Of a DNA stretch of 64,000 bases, positions 1 to 10,757 are shown in pieces. The notes beneath the pieces are model-generated. The model did not search any database and was not told where the DNA came from. It saw only the letters and a program-made list of their open reading frames with translations. Both the position numbers and the translations under genes were made by a program. The stretch is from Metridium senile (Eukaryota; Cnidaria; Anthozoa; Actiniaria; Metridiidae), in NCBI GenBank assembly GCA_949775045.1, contig OX459108.1:2900935-2964934 (forward strand). Reading direction: 5' to 3'. How positions within the stretch are numbered: the first letter of the stretch is position 1; every line of letters starts with the position of its first letter.

Positions 1-42
1 ACAACGTTTTTCAATTCGCTGTACACTGCAAAAACTGCTGAG

Positions 43-281
43 TAGATACAATTCAGTATATTGAGTTAATCATACATTCAAAATGACACTTTATAGTGAG
101 TAAACCCAACTCATTATTATTAGAGTAAACATACATGTAGATGTGCCATTTAGTACAATGTACTCAATATATTGAGTTTAACTTCACTTTTACTCACTAT
201 AGAGTTGGGTTTACTCACTATAAAGTGTCATCCTGAATGCATGATTAACTCAATATACTGATCATGAGTTGTATCTACATG
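43..281. mobile_element. MITE with ~70-bp inverted ends
   Basis: The segment 43-113 is repeated in inverted orientation at 202-281 with few mismatches; both arms contain GTGAGTAAACCCAACTC or its complement. The short spacer has no coding capacity. It lies in the intron upstream of the first visible lipoxygenase exon. Confidence 0.7.
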
Positions 282-321
282 CAATGTATAAGAAAACCAT
301 ATATTTGTCTTGTATCTTCAG

Positions 322-2949
322 TTACTACAGGGTATCGTGTCATGTCGAAGCTGACCCTGACATTAAAAACTTTCTGAACGAAGTGTCACTGGAAGGAGAG
401 ATGAAACCAGATGGAGGCAAAGGAAAGGTAAACTTTATACATATCAATAATATTGATACTAATATCTTAAAGAGGGGGACATATGGTATCAGATGTTTTA
501 ACTCAAATGCAAATGGAAATGAGCGAGTAAACTAGTATAGGCTGCGTCGGTATTATTAGTCAGGCTACCCCGCAGGGGAGCCTGAGTCTCGGTTTATCTT
601 TTCTATCTATGGGTCTATCGTTGTGTCAAGATTACCTATCATCTATAAATTACTACTCTATGACGTAGCCTGAGTAAACGCACTAAGTGCTTCTAGTTAG
701 TTCCTAGTATACTTAGTATATCTCTAAGTCTAACTCTTTTACTCCGACGAGGGGCTAAGCTCGACATTTTTTACGATGTTACAAATTTCATTCTATTACC
801 TATCGTTTATATCAAACACCGACGCAGCCTATACTAGTTTACTCGCTAGTTTCCATTATTTTTCGGTGTTACAAATGTTATTCTATTACCTATCGTTTAT
901 ATCAAACACCGATGCAGCCTATACTAGTTTACTCGCTAGTTTCTATTTCTATTTTTTACGATGTTACAAATTTCATTCTATTACCTATCGTTTATATCAA
1001 ACACCGACGCAGCCTATACTAGTTTACTCGCTAGTTTCCATTATTTTTCGGTGTTACAAATGTTATTCTATTACCTATCGTTTATGATATCAAACACCGA
1101 CGCAGCCTATACTAGTTTACTAGCTAGTTTCTATTTCTATTTTTTACGGTGTTACAAATTTCATTAAATCATCTATCATTTAGATTCAAATGCTTTAATT
1201 CCAGCTCAGGAAATTCCCAACTGCAGTCAAGACCAGGCGTGAGCTGATCAATCTGCTAACACGCATCATATGGACAACAAGCGCACAGCACAGTGCAGTG
1301 AACTACGCCTCCAACTATTATGGATCCTATACACCAAACATGCCGACAAAACTGTACAACGATCCAAGAGTAAGGGATGGACAGTTTGATGTTTACAATC
1401 TCCCAGATAAAACAACCGCCACGGTACGTAAGATTTGCCAAAAACAAACAGGGCCAGGTGATCTCGCTTCGAAGCGCGCAAAGGATTGTTTGTCAAAAGG
1501 AGTAGTTCCAAAATGGCGCCTTGAGACAAAAACAATTTCGGTTACTTTTAGGCGTTTGTGTATTTTTGTTATTCTTTTTTATCCCTTATAGAGCAGCAAT
1601 GAACTTTTATTGTCAAAGTAACATAGAACTTTTTAATGTAAAGTTAATTTAAGGATGTATTTATCGAGAGTTAACACGGAAACAACTCTTACGAACGATG
1701 CCATCTTGGAACTGTTGGCAATGCGACATAAATGCTTCTGATTGGCCTATACTAACCGGAAGTGCGCGCATGAAATCACCTGGAGTATACTCAAACGAAA
1801 CGTCAGTTAAGTACGTTAAGTCAACATTTTTTAAGGTGTTACAAATTTCATTATATTACCTATCATTTATATCAAACACCGACGCTAGTTTTCATTTACT
1901 AAATAAAGTTAAGTCATCATTTTTTTATACGATGTTAAAAATTTCATTATATTACCTATCGTCTATATCAAACACCGACGCAACCTATACTAGTTTACTC
2001 GCTAGCTTCCATTTATACTCCAGTTTCGTGTACTATTTGTACAAAAGATGCATTTGTATATACAGGGGTAACCTCGACTCATCAAAAATTCAAATGTGAT
2101 TTCTATTGTTTAGCGGATAGCACTTAACCGTACTTTGATTGGAATTTGTGAATATTTTTAACGCAAATCGAGGCTTAGCCTGTAAAAGCCTGCGCTTTCT
2201 AAAACGCTTTTTTAAAACGTACAGCGGAGATAACGTGAAAAAGCAACAAAACCTACGCCAACCTTTCTTGAAATACAGTAAAATCCCGCATATATAAGAA
2301 CTACTATTTTCCGAGGTTAGGCTATAGTGGTTGTTATGTAATTGGTATTTAGTGAGAAATTAGGCTAAGGTGGTTCTTAACTGGTTCTTATTTACAAAGC
2401 AAAAACAATTTTAATTATATGGTGTTTTTATATATAAAATGTATATAACATAACATTTTTTTTAAAAGAATCAATTTCAAATTTTGGGTCATTCAGACTT
2501 AACTTAATATATTTTTTCACCAAAATAAAAATAATAAAATAAATCCAAATAATTAAATCTTGAAACCTTTCAAATAAGAACCAGTCTAATTTCTTACGCC
2601 AAAGCGGTTCTTTTTTAACAGGTGCTTAAAAAGCAAATTTTAGCCTAGTGGTTCTTTTAATGGTTCTTATATGAGGGTTTTTACTGTAGCTGTTCTATAT
2701 TCCACTTTTCTACAGATTCAAGCAGCTCTTGGGTTAAACCTTGGATCCCTGAGGTACGACCATTTGTTCGACTACGGTAACGACTTAGAGGACAAACCAG
2801 CCACAGAGATCGTGACAAGACACGCTAACTGGCTGAACGGATTTGTCGCTACCGTTATAGAAGCCAGAAACAGAAAACGAGACAAAATGAACCACCTACC
2901 CTACCCCTACTTAGTACCAGGATGGATTGCTAATAGTATACATACTTGA
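322..2949 (+). CDS. Lipoxygenase, C-terminal part (three exons; 5' part lies outside the window)
   Basis: Lipoxygenases are non-haem iron dioxygenases that add O2 to polyunsaturated fatty acids. Exons: 322-427, 1205-1423 and 2716-2949, joined in phase 0 with GT-AG introns; about 185 residues of a protein usually 600-700 long, or over 1000 if fused to an allene oxide synthase domain as in some corals. Exon 1 carries the D-P-D-I-K-N-F-L helix. Exon 2 has the second iron-ligand helix: the His and the Asn four residues later in SAQHSAVNYA, followed by a Y-x-P-N-x-P-T loop. Exon 3 has LRYDHLFDYG and ends PYPYLVPGWIANSIHT-stop. The C-terminal carboxylate is an iron ligand in this family; the last residue is usually Ile, here Thr. 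The acceptor at 1204 was chosen over 1209 because only it keeps the frame. AATAAA lies at 3543. Introns 1 and 2 hold repeats. The family is certain; the substrate and any AOS fusion cannot be judged. Confidence 0.92.
560..696. mobile_element. Short Helitron-like element (hypothetical class)
   Basis: It begins TCAGGCTACCCCG and ends with a small hairpin (gcactaagtgc) followed by CTAG and then T, as Helitron 3' ends do. A related element with the same start and end pattern lies at 30767-31129. There is no coding capacity. Confidence 0.4.
770..1172 (+). repeat. Dispersed repeat family R1, tandem copies in lipoxygenase intron 1
   Basis: About four head-to-tail copies of a ~92-bp unit running from TACGGTGTTACAAATTTCA through ATCAAACACCGACGCAGCC to ACTAGTTTACTCGCTAG. 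The open frames here are by-products of a stop-poor repeat. The same unit recurs at 1829-2012, 10758-10860, 16995-17300, 17342-17385, 17520-17660, 62395-62560 and 63105-63290, often preceded by GCTCGAAACGTCAGTAAAG. Confidence 0.85.
1829..2012 (+). repeat. Dispersed repeat R1, two copies in lipoxygenase intron 2
   Basis: Two further copies of the R1 unit, the first shortened before the ACTAGTTTACTCGC segment. Preceded at 1805-1828 by the AGTTAAGTCAACATTTTTT lead found at other R1 copies. Confidence 0.8.
2274..2688. mobile_element. MITE ending 27 bp before the last lipoxygenase exon
   Basis: Terminal inverted repeats TACAGTAAAATCCCGCATAT (2274 on) and the complement of ATGAGGGTTTTTACTGTA (to 2688), with further internal inverted GGTTCTTA blocks. 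The right end leaves only 27 bp to the acceptor at 2715, so the branch-point region of the last intron is partly transposon sequence. Confidence 0.7.
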
Positions 2950-3537
2950 CTTACCCTACCCCTACTTAGTACCAGGATGGATTGCTAATTGCTAATAGTA
3001 TACATACTTGACTTACCCTACCCCTACTTGGTGCCAGGCTGGATTGCTAATAGTATACATACTTGACTTACCCTACCCCTACTTGGTGTCAGGCTGCATT
3101 GCTAATAGTATACATACTTGACTTACCCTACCCCTACTTGGTGTCAGGCTGCATTGCTAATAGTATACATATTTGACTTACCCTACCCCTACTTGGTGTC
3201 AGGCTGCATTGCTAATAGTATACATACTTGACTTACCCTACCCCTACTCAGTACCAGGCTGGATTGCTAATAGTATACATACTTGACTTACCCTACCCCT
3301 ACTTGGTACCAGGCTGCATTGCTAATAGTATACATACTTGACTTACCCTACCCCTACTTGGTGCCAGGCTGTATTTCTAATAATATACATACTTGACTTA
3401 CCCTACCCCTACTTGGTGTCAGGCTGCATTGCTAATAGTATAGATACTTGACTTACCCTACCCCTACTTGGTACGAGGCTGCATTGCTAATAATATACAT
3501 GACTTACCCTACCCCTACATAGTACCAGGCTGTCAAG
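2894..3537 (+). repeat. 55-bp tandem repeat derived from the lipoxygenase stop-codon region
   Basis: The last ~55 bp of the lipoxygenase reading frame, from CCTACCCCTACTTAGTACC through the TGA stop, is repeated about eleven more times directly downstream with few differences (for example TTGGTGTCAGGCTGCATT in later copies). The first copy is coding; the others form the start of the 3' UTR. AATAAA follows at 3543. Confidence 0.92.
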
Positions 3538-3549
3538 TTCTGAATAAAT

Positions 3550-4285
3550 TATATATGAATTATGATTCAATTTCCCGTTTTTTTTTCTTTCATACATTTT
3601 TCACTTAATCTCTCTCCGTCTTTATTTCTTCTTTTCTCTTTTTATTCTTCCGTTTTTGATATATAATCCCATTTCTCTGTATTGAAATATTACAGAGCCC
3701 ATTTACCATGACCCTTCCTTCCCCTCCCCCCTCCCTCCACAATCAAACTCCCTAGAAATTTCAATGAATTTAAAAACCAAATATGTCAGATCAATTTCTA
3801 TTTACAAAGCTTTATTTACATCGCTTGATCTGATTACAAATAATAATTACATCGAAGGCTCTATATTACAGCAGTTTTCAAAAACATTGACCTTCAATTG
3901 TCCTATTTCATTATGACGTCACATCAAAACATTCTATTGTTCTAACGCTAAGGATCATGGTCGCCAGTGGGGGACAGATTCATAACAACAATACAAGAAT
4001 ACACGATAAAATTGCATATACAAGACGGATTGGAAAGAAATGACAACAAAATGGAATAAATATGAAAGTATAAACATAGACACATAACATACATAAAAAT
4101 TAGATAATTGGAGGCTCAATTTTCAAAGAGAAAGAAGATTTAGTTGAAATTACATTTTTTTCGGCGGTTCTATCCCCCACTGTAAACACATGGTGACGTC
4201 ATAATTATGAAATAAGGTAATTTAATTTCAACTTTATTGAAGGCACTATTTACACTAGCGTGCGTTCAGCCAGACGTTACTCGTT
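3550..4285. other. Intergenic, no gene seen
   Basis: AT-rich spacer downstream of the lipoxygenase. It contains an inverted pair around TTTCATTATGACGTCAC (about 3905) and GTGACGTCATAATTATGAAA (about 4191), possibly the ends of a decayed element. No reading frame worth reporting on either strand. Confidence 0.5.
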
Positions 4286-4545
4286 TACTCGTAAGTCCCG
4301 TCTGCGAATCAGAGAAATATTTCTTGCTCTCAACGTACCTGGATTTGAGTACGCGCTCTGATTGGCTTACTCTAACAAGTCCGCTGATTGGCTATTAAAT
4401 ATTGTTCCCAGTCCAGCTCATGTGTCAGAATCAAAATGGCTGTTAGTAATAGCTAATCACCGATAAGACCTAAACCCATATGCAGGGGACCCAGAGCAAG
4501 AAAGTTTTCTCTGATGCGCAGACGGACTTTTACGGAGAAAAAATC
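4285..4545. mobile_element. MITE-like inverted repeat
   Basis: GTCTGCGAATCAGAGAAATA near 4305 pairs with the TCTCTGATGCGCAGACGGAC end near 4525. It contains CTGATTGGC motifs that also occur in the foldback element at 34137-35342. Confidence 0.5.
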
Positions 4546-4590
4546 CGGATGCAACGCATGCTATATTTACACTATATACATATTTTACAG

Positions 4591-4987
4591 TAGAGCGAAA
4601 ACACCAGAACCATGAAACAAAATCAAATTGTTAGTGTGTAATATTTGTGCCGATTAATAATAAGCGACTATTAGTTACTATAAAAGACAAGTAAAGTTGT
4701 AATGAGGTATTGTTTCCTTTTGTATTTGATGTTTCTGGTTGAGTGATACTGACTAAATAGTCACTAAATAGAAACTATTAGTTAGTAACTAAGGTCTAGG
4801 TTATACGTCGAATCTCACTTGTGCCGAATACAATTACAACAAAGAAGAACGCCTCATTATCTATTGTTTGAATTGTATTCGGCACAAGTGAGATTCGACG
4901 TATAACCGAGGCCTAAGAGACAAACGTAAAATTTGATAGTTAGTAACTATTTTGTTTCTATTTCATGGTTCTAGTGTTTTCGCTCTA
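4591..4987. mobile_element. MITE with internal 39-bp hairpin
   Basis: Ends TAGAGCGAAAACACCAGAAC and its imperfect complement at 4961-4987. Inside, 4796-4835 (GTTATACGTCGAATCTCACT...) is almost perfectly inverted at 4878-4917. Related ends (AGAGCAAATGCAGTTAAACC) occur at 11225, 15804-16030 and, more weakly, 6580-6815 and 33722-33862. Confidence 0.7.
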
Positions 4988-5244
4988 ACTGATAGATATA
5001 ATAAGGAAATAGTTTACATGTATATTTTAATCTGTGAACAGCATTGAGTATCATATAATTTATTCACAGTCAGTCGTATTACAAGAAAACCTGAATAAAA
5101 CAAAACACTAAACGATTTAGTAAGAGCATAAATACCCACTCACATCTTAAAAGATATCGAAATGCGGTGTGAATGTGCGATTTTCATGGTCAACGAAATT
5201 CAGTCTTTCGGGCAGTGCATGCTGGTAAGTGACCGTGGTTCTTA

Positions 5245-5507
5245 TGCACCTATCAATGTCTTGCCCTAACAGGGGGAGTGCGGGCAAAGTCGGGCTGTTG
5301 AACATAAACTTTGCCTGTACCTGGAGCTGCTCAATGTTTTTTGACAATTTCATCACAAAGTTCTGCGTCCACAACAGTAAATATATGAGTAAGTATATGA
5401 ATTTGACGTCCCCAGGATACGGGCTATTGACAAAAAGATATGAAAAATATCAATAGCCCCTGGGTATGCCCGCACTCCCCCATTGGAGCAGGACATAGAT
5501 AGGTGCA
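5245..5507. mobile_element. PIF/Harbinger-like MITE inserted at the GPCR stop codon
   Basis: Inverted arms of about 58 bp (TGCACCTATC... and ...GATAGGTGCA) are flanked on both sides by TTA (5242-5244 and 5508-5510). A 3-bp TWA duplication is the mark of PIF/Harbinger elements. The right TTA is, read on the minus strand, the TAA stop of the neighbouring receptor. Confidence 0.75.
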
Positions 5508-6545
5508 TTAAAAAAGCGTGATATATACAAATCTATCCCAAACGTCATCAACAAAATCCTTTAGTTTCCTTCGGAGAAATGGAGAGTAATAGAACAAAAT
5601 ACTAGGGCCAATAGCACCGTTACAAAACGCAAGAAAAGTACTCAAATAGCGCCAAATATAATCAACTGTGAATAACACGTCGAGCTTCAACGCCACCGAT
5701 AGAACACTATAGAGTAAATATATAATATAAGGCACGATAAATGCTACAATCAGACTTACAAACATGGAAGTGATCTTATCACGGTGTATATTAGAGCGCG
5801 CAGTAGGTTGATTTTCGACAACGCAAGGAGCCACACGCCTTTGACGCCGTAAGAATTTCACGATACGATAACAGGTTATAGTTAGTACGAAGCTAGGAAT
5901 GATGTAAGCGAGGAAAGTAAAACTTAGGAAGAAAGCACGGTTCGTTTGAGAATTCTTATCGTACTTGCAAGTGTAGGTATAGTATTTCTTATCGATATCG
6001 AAACGTATGAGGTTATAGGCGGGTATGGGTAGGAGGTCTATGACCGCACCCATGGACCACGCCCCTAAAATGAGCATCTGTACGACTCTATCACTCGGCA
6101 TTAAAAAAGGATGGAAAACTTTTATATACCTTTCGATTCCGATAAGAAAATAATTCATGATAGTAGCCAAAGGAAAAAAGATGTTATTATACCTGACAAT
6201 CTTACATATTACGTCACTGGTTATAAAGTCAACGAACATCTCAGCCGTGAAGATCGGAAGACTTATCAAGGAGCAAAGGATATCTGACAACGCAAGGCTT
6301 TGGATGAATCGGTCAGCAATCCGTTCACGGTTGAAACTCATTTTCGGCATAGACCTTGACTTTTTGCAGATGAAATACATGATCAAGGAGTTGGCGATGA
6401 GTGAATAGATTCCTGCGATGACGTTGGCAGAAGCGATGGTGATTTTGATTGGGTAGCTGACGGGGGCGAATATATAGACGGCTGTCCCGTGGAGGGTGGT
6501 GTTGGTCAGATTCGAGACAAACATTGTTAAGAAGTCTTCAAACAT
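5508..6545 (-). CDS. Rhodopsin-family G protein-coupled receptor (orphan), single exon
   Basis: A 345-residue seven-helix plasma-membrane receptor. Visible: N-glycosylation sites at N12 and N15; helix 1 with N52; helix 2 LALSD with D88; Cys114 at the start of helix 3 and Cys193 in loop 2 for the usual disulphide; E138-R139-Y140 (DRY motif); W163 in helix 4; P217 in helix 5; P272 in helix 6; P314 in helix 7. The helix 6 C-W-x-P motif is absent (VAFIVP) and the helix 7 N-P-x-x-Y motif is degenerate (GPSILFYY). A basic third loop (LRRQRR) follows helix 5. The first Met is taken as the start because it precedes a full N-terminal tail. Intronless receptors of this kind are common in cnidarians. 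The ligand cannot be told. The stop codon coincides with a transposon target-site duplication. Confidence 0.92.
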   Translation of the reverse strand: MFEDFLTMFVSNLTNTTLHGTAVYIFAPVSYPIKITIASANVIAGIYSLIANSLIMYFICKKSRSMPKMSFNRERIADRFIQSLALSDILCSLISLPIFTAEMFVDFITSDVICKIVRYNNIFFPLATIMNYFLIGIERYIKVFHPFLMPSDRVVQMLILGAWSMGAVIDLLPIPAYNLIRFDIDKKYYTYTCKYDKNSQTNRAFFLSFTFLAYIIPSFVLTITCYRIVKFLRRQRRVAPCVVENQPTARSNIHRDKITSMFVSLIVAFIVPYIIYLLYSVLSVALKLDVLFTVDYIWRYLSTFLAFCNGAIGPSILFYYSPFLRRKLKDFVDDVWDRFVYITLF

Positions 6546-6830
6546 GAATAGAGCGCAAACACTGTTTATAAATAAAAACTATTAGTTAGTAACTATTTTG
6601 TTTTTATTTCATGGCTTTAGTGTTTTTGCTCTAGTTCTTATTTAAATATATATAAATATTAGTGACTTTTTTTTAGGCAAGACAAGCTGTAATGAAGTAA
6701 TTTTGTCTCCTTTGTATTTGCCTTTTCTTAGACTGTTCTGTTCTGTTCTAAATAAGAACTATTTGTTAATAACAATTTGGATTTTATTTGACGGATTAAG
6801 TGTTTGCGCTCTACGTATACCACACACTCT
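6546..6830. mobile_element. Two MITE end fragments upstream of the GPCR
   Basis: Two copies of an end resembling ACTATTTTGTTTTTATTTCA...TTTTTGCTCTA, at about 6575-6634 and 6755-6815, belonging to the same family as 4591-4987. These lie where the GPCR promoter would be expected. Confidence 0.5.
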
Positions 6831-7635
6831 GGCTGTTTAAATTACACACTTCATATAGGTTAGTCGTTTTGTTTTTCCCCAACATCTGTCAAAATTAACG
6901 AGGCAATTTTACGATGTCGGAAGGCAGGATGGGGGAAGGGGTTGGTGTTTTCAGTAGGCGTTATAGTGAGATTTTCGGCAGGTTATATATATCACAATTT
7001 TTAAAAGGCAAAAACGGTCCCCGGGGGTCTTAAGGTAGGGGTAAAATTACCGGGTATGCGCGTTAGCAATTTTCAATTAATAAAACATGCCTAAACTGGA
7101 TACAAGTAGTCGACACTGAGAAACACCGCACAAAACTATAATATACGAATAAAAATTAGATAAAAATTACCAAGAAATTCTAAATTTCGGTTTAAAGACC
7201 CTAAACGATACCAAATCACTGATTTTACCCCTAAGAGATACAACATGCGGAAACGTTCACCACTTAATCCCTCCACGGGAAACGGGAGCTAAGACTAATA
7301 GGATAAAAACAGAAATATTTACCTTGACTTCAATTCAGTAAACTGTTCCACGATGTGAAGCAAATTTGGAACAACCAATTGATATGATTTGAATTTCGAT
7401 CTGTCCAGCCTAAATGTTTACTGCAAATTAAATGGTCTTTACAGCCGGAACTACTCCGCTTAGCTAGTCAGTCCGTTTTGTATGACTTGAACAATCTAGC
7501 TGGATTTATATACACTTATACAAGTAAACTGTATGCAATTTCCTAAAACAGGAACCAAATGTTTTGTCATGATTTTCATTATTGTTTTGGTTGTTAATCC
7601 GGCGAACTTAATTTTGCTAATGAACTCACGTATTG
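6831..7635. other. Intergenic, no gene seen
   Basis: AT-rich spacer with scattered stops in all frames. No splice-flanked open exon or repeat structure was recognised. Confidence 0.5.
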
Positions 7636-8425
7636 GTTTTTTCTACATCCAAAAGGTTTTTTCTACATCCACAAGGTTTTTTCTACATACAAAAGATTTT
7701 TTCTACATGCAAAAGGTTTCTTCTACATCCAAAAGGTTTTTTCTACATCCAAAAGGTTTTTTCTACATCCAAAAGGTTTTTTCTACATACAAAAGATTTT
7801 TTCTACATGCAAAAGGTTTCTTCTACATCCAAAGGTTTTTTCTACATCCAAAAGGTTTTTTCTACATCCAAAAGGTTTTTTCTACATCCAAAAGGGTTTT
7901 TTTTTTTACATCAAAAAGGGTTTTTTACATCCAAAAGGTTTTTTCTACATCCATGCACAAGTTTTTTTCTACATCCAAAAGGTTTTTTCTACATCCAAAA
8001 GGTTTTTTCTACATCCAAAAGGTTTTTTTAACATCCAAAAGGTTTTTTCTACATCCAAAAGGTTTTTTCTACATCCAACAGGTTTTTTCTACATGCAAAA
8101 GGCTTTTTCTACATCCAAAAGGTTTTTTCTACATCCAAAAGGCTTTTTCTACATCCAAAAGGTTTTTTCTACATCCAAAAGGTTTTTTCTACATCCAAAA
8201 GGTTTTTTCTACATCCAAAGGGTTTTTTCTACATCCAAAAGGTTTTTTCTACATCCAAAAGGTTTTTTCTACATCCAAAGGGTTTTTTCTACATCCAAAA
8301 GGGTTTTTTTACATCCAAAAGGTTTTTTCTATATCCAAAAGGTTTTTTCTATATCCAAAAGGTTTTTTCTACATACAAAAGGTTTTTTCTACATCAAAAA
8401 GGTTTTTTCTACATCAAGAAGTTTC
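7636..8425 (+). repeat. 20-bp minisatellite, about 39 copies
   Basis: Tandem copies of TTTTTTCTACATCCAAAAGG with point changes (CATACA, CATGCA) and a few length variants. Because the unit lacks stops in all plus-strand frames and is 20 bp, it gives three overlapping open frames with a 20-residue period. This is not evidence of a protein: length variants shift the frame without penalty. Confidence 0.9.
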
Positions 8426-8504
8426 TTCTAAATCAAAAGGTCAAGATGTCTCCGTTCTTCAAATTCTCTTCTTTTAAAAATATCAAATTATAATCTGAAA
8501 AACT

Positions 8505-8720
8505 ATGGTCGTCGATCCTTCTCGTTTGCTGCTCCCGAACTCTGGAACTCTCTACCTTTGTCTTTAAGATAGATCCTCCTGATCTGTCTCCGAATTCAAG
8601 TCTCAATTCAAGACTTACTTGTTTAAAAACTATTTTGATTGATCATAGTTGTTTATTTCATATGTTTCTAAATTTTTTGTTATTTTTATATTTAATGTTA
8701 TATAGCGCATAAAGCATTTA
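8505..8720 (+). pseudogene. Non-LTR retrotransposon 3' end (CR1/L2-like ORF2 tail)
   Basis: Reads RSFSFAAPELWNSLP, the familiar C-terminal motif of CR1/L2-type reverse transcriptase proteins, then an in-frame TAG; the continuation FKSQFKTYLFKNYFD-stop is in another frame, so at least one frameshift is present. The downstream ATATAGCGCATAAAGC resembles the 3' tail of such elements. Confidence 0.75.
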
Positions 8721-9421
8721 TTTGGATACACGCTCATATAGATGTAAAATTACATCGAAAACTATTTGAAACATCAAAATGTTTTTTTATAACAAAATAT
8801 TTTTATAAATCAAAAGTATTTTAATTTACTTAAACATATTTTTGTACATCTAAAGGCATTGTCATACATCAAAAAAACATTTTCAACGAAAAGTATTTTA
8901 ATACATGTGTTGATTGATATGTTTTTAAATTTTTGAAACAAACGGCACGCTATATAGTTTAATGCAGCACAATAACTCAAAAAATGTTTTATTCCCAAAA
9001 ATGACGATAGTAAAAATAAAAAATTACCTTAAATAAGTGGATATAATTTCAGTAAAGTATAACGAACCAAGTCCTTTTTGATACATGCAGCTCAACACAA
9101 GAACGGAATTTAAAATAATATAATATAGCACATATGGCTATATCGGTTATTAATTACATTGAGTTGTATTAAATTATTACATGTTTAGAGCCTGATATCA
9201 TTTTTACTCACTCGTTTTTTGTATCATATCGCGAACGAGCGTTTTTTAATAAACACTTATAAACCGGTAGCCCTCACTTGGTTGCTTATTAATTTTGTGT
9301 AATTATTTCATAACTGAATATTAACAATGATGTATCATATAATAGCAGTATATAGATAATTTCGTTGTCATGATTTTGTTTTGATTTAGTTGGGTGCCAG
9401 ATTCCGTATTTTCTTTTATCT
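8721..9421. other. Intergenic, no gene seen
   Basis: AT-rich sequence with poly-A and poly-T patches and no recognisable exon. The minus-strand frame at 8810-8998 has no family resemblance. Confidence 0.5.
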
Positions 9422-9497
9422 GCCCTGGGTTCATTTGCGGGCCTGGGATCATTTGCGGGCCTGGGCTCATTTGCGGGCCTGTGTTCATTTGCGAGGC
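9422..9497 (+). repeat. 18-bp tandem repeat, about 4 copies
   Basis: Copies of CATTTGCGGGCCTGGGTT with minor changes. It abuts the LTR-like segment that begins at 9502. Confidence 0.85.
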
Positions 9498-9501
9498 TTA
9501 G

Positions 9502-10110
9502 TGTTAACAGAAGAAATTAGATATTTTCAACTAAAATGAAAACATTTTAAAATACTATAGTCAATTCATGTTTTAGGATATAAATGTCAAAGCCGGAGAC
9601 TACAGATCTGATCATAGTTGACATAAAGGTCACACTTCTAATTAGGAAGATAGAAGGGGTTAATTAATCGTTCTATCCACGTGCAGGACTCCGATGTCAA
9701 TACAAACATATAGTTATGTTTACTCGGATATCAATTCATGATCGATCTTCTGGTCAAAAGAAACTTTCTCATTTCTTAATTATAGTTTAGGTAAATGTAA
9801 GGATTGGCTGCCCGTAATTACATGACTATTCTTTGAACCATTATTCAGCGTACCTCTAAAGGTTAAACATAGTTTTTAAGCTGATATTCACATTGGCATC
9901 TGCCCCTTATTAAAGTCATGTCATTTCAGTTGGCCAATCATAACCTTAGGTCAAGTTGTCAGAACGGAAGACTTCTATTACAATGTATTCATATAAATAC
10001 AAGTAAGTTACAGTTGTAAATTACGATGAGCAGAGGAGCTAGTCCAACGCTGTATTCTCAATAAAGATCCAAGTACCAGCCTGCCTACAAAGCTAGTCTT
10101 CCCCTTAACA
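9502..10110 (+). mobile_element. Possible solo LTR
   Basis: A 609-bp segment starting TGTTAACAG and ending CCCCTTAACA, with a TATA-like TATTCATATAAATAC near 9987 and AATAAA near 10061, the order expected of a retroviral-type LTR in plus orientation. No exact 5-bp target duplication was found (CTTAG against CTAGT), so the boundaries are tentative. No coding remnant adjoins it. Confidence 0.4.
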
Positions 10111-10352
10111 CTAGTCTGGGACCTTAACTCGCCTTAACTCGCCTTAACTCGCATTAACTCGCACAAGCTCGCAGTAAATTACTTAATGTCATAATGCACA
10201 GGGAATTGCCTTAACCTCATCTCACAAAGCTGAAATATACACATATAAGTCATGTTCTTTTAGTGTCACTCCAAATTATGGGATTTTTCCTTAACTCGCC
10301 TTAACTCGCCCAAACTCGCTGCGAGTTAAGGCGAGTTTAGGTCACAGACTAG
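10111..10352. mobile_element. MITE with AACTCGCCTT subterminal repeats
   Basis: Ends CTAGTCTGGGACC and GGTCACAGACTAG are inverted. Inside each end lie several copies of the 10-mer CCTTAACTCG, suggesting subterminal binding-site repeats for a transposase. Confidence 0.7.
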
Positions 10353-10757
10353 GCCTTTTGCGGGACTGTACATATCACAGAAAATCTTGTTTTAGCCATT
10401 TTATCTGACACCTACCTTATTTTCCCCAAAAAAGGTAATTATGTGGGTAAAAAGGTAGTTTTGTGTCCAAAAATCGCTTTAATTTATTTTCAAATATTAT
10501 GAGTTGTAAAAACATTTTATGGCCTTCTTTTATTATGGCCATCGGGCCATACAATTCATGATCATTAGGTGTGGCATAGACTATAATTTCCTGTTATTTT
10601 TGTGATCTAGTTTCTTTGAAGGAGATTAGACGGTACCATTTAATGATGTCAAATAATGGTCTTTTTCTTCAATAACCACAAATAATTACTAAAAAAGACA
10701 TTTGCTTCCGTTCAACTCATTAGACGCACACAGCTTTGAAGTCATCGTATTAAAAAA

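Noticed and set aside
1256..1535. Two minus-strand frames across 1256-1535
   Set aside because: Antisense shadows of lipoxygenase exon 2.
7533..8477. 314-residue frame rich in FFYIQKVFSTSK repeats
   Set aside because: It is the stop-free 20-bp minisatellite read in its three rotating frames; length variants shift frame freely and no start or splice context is present.
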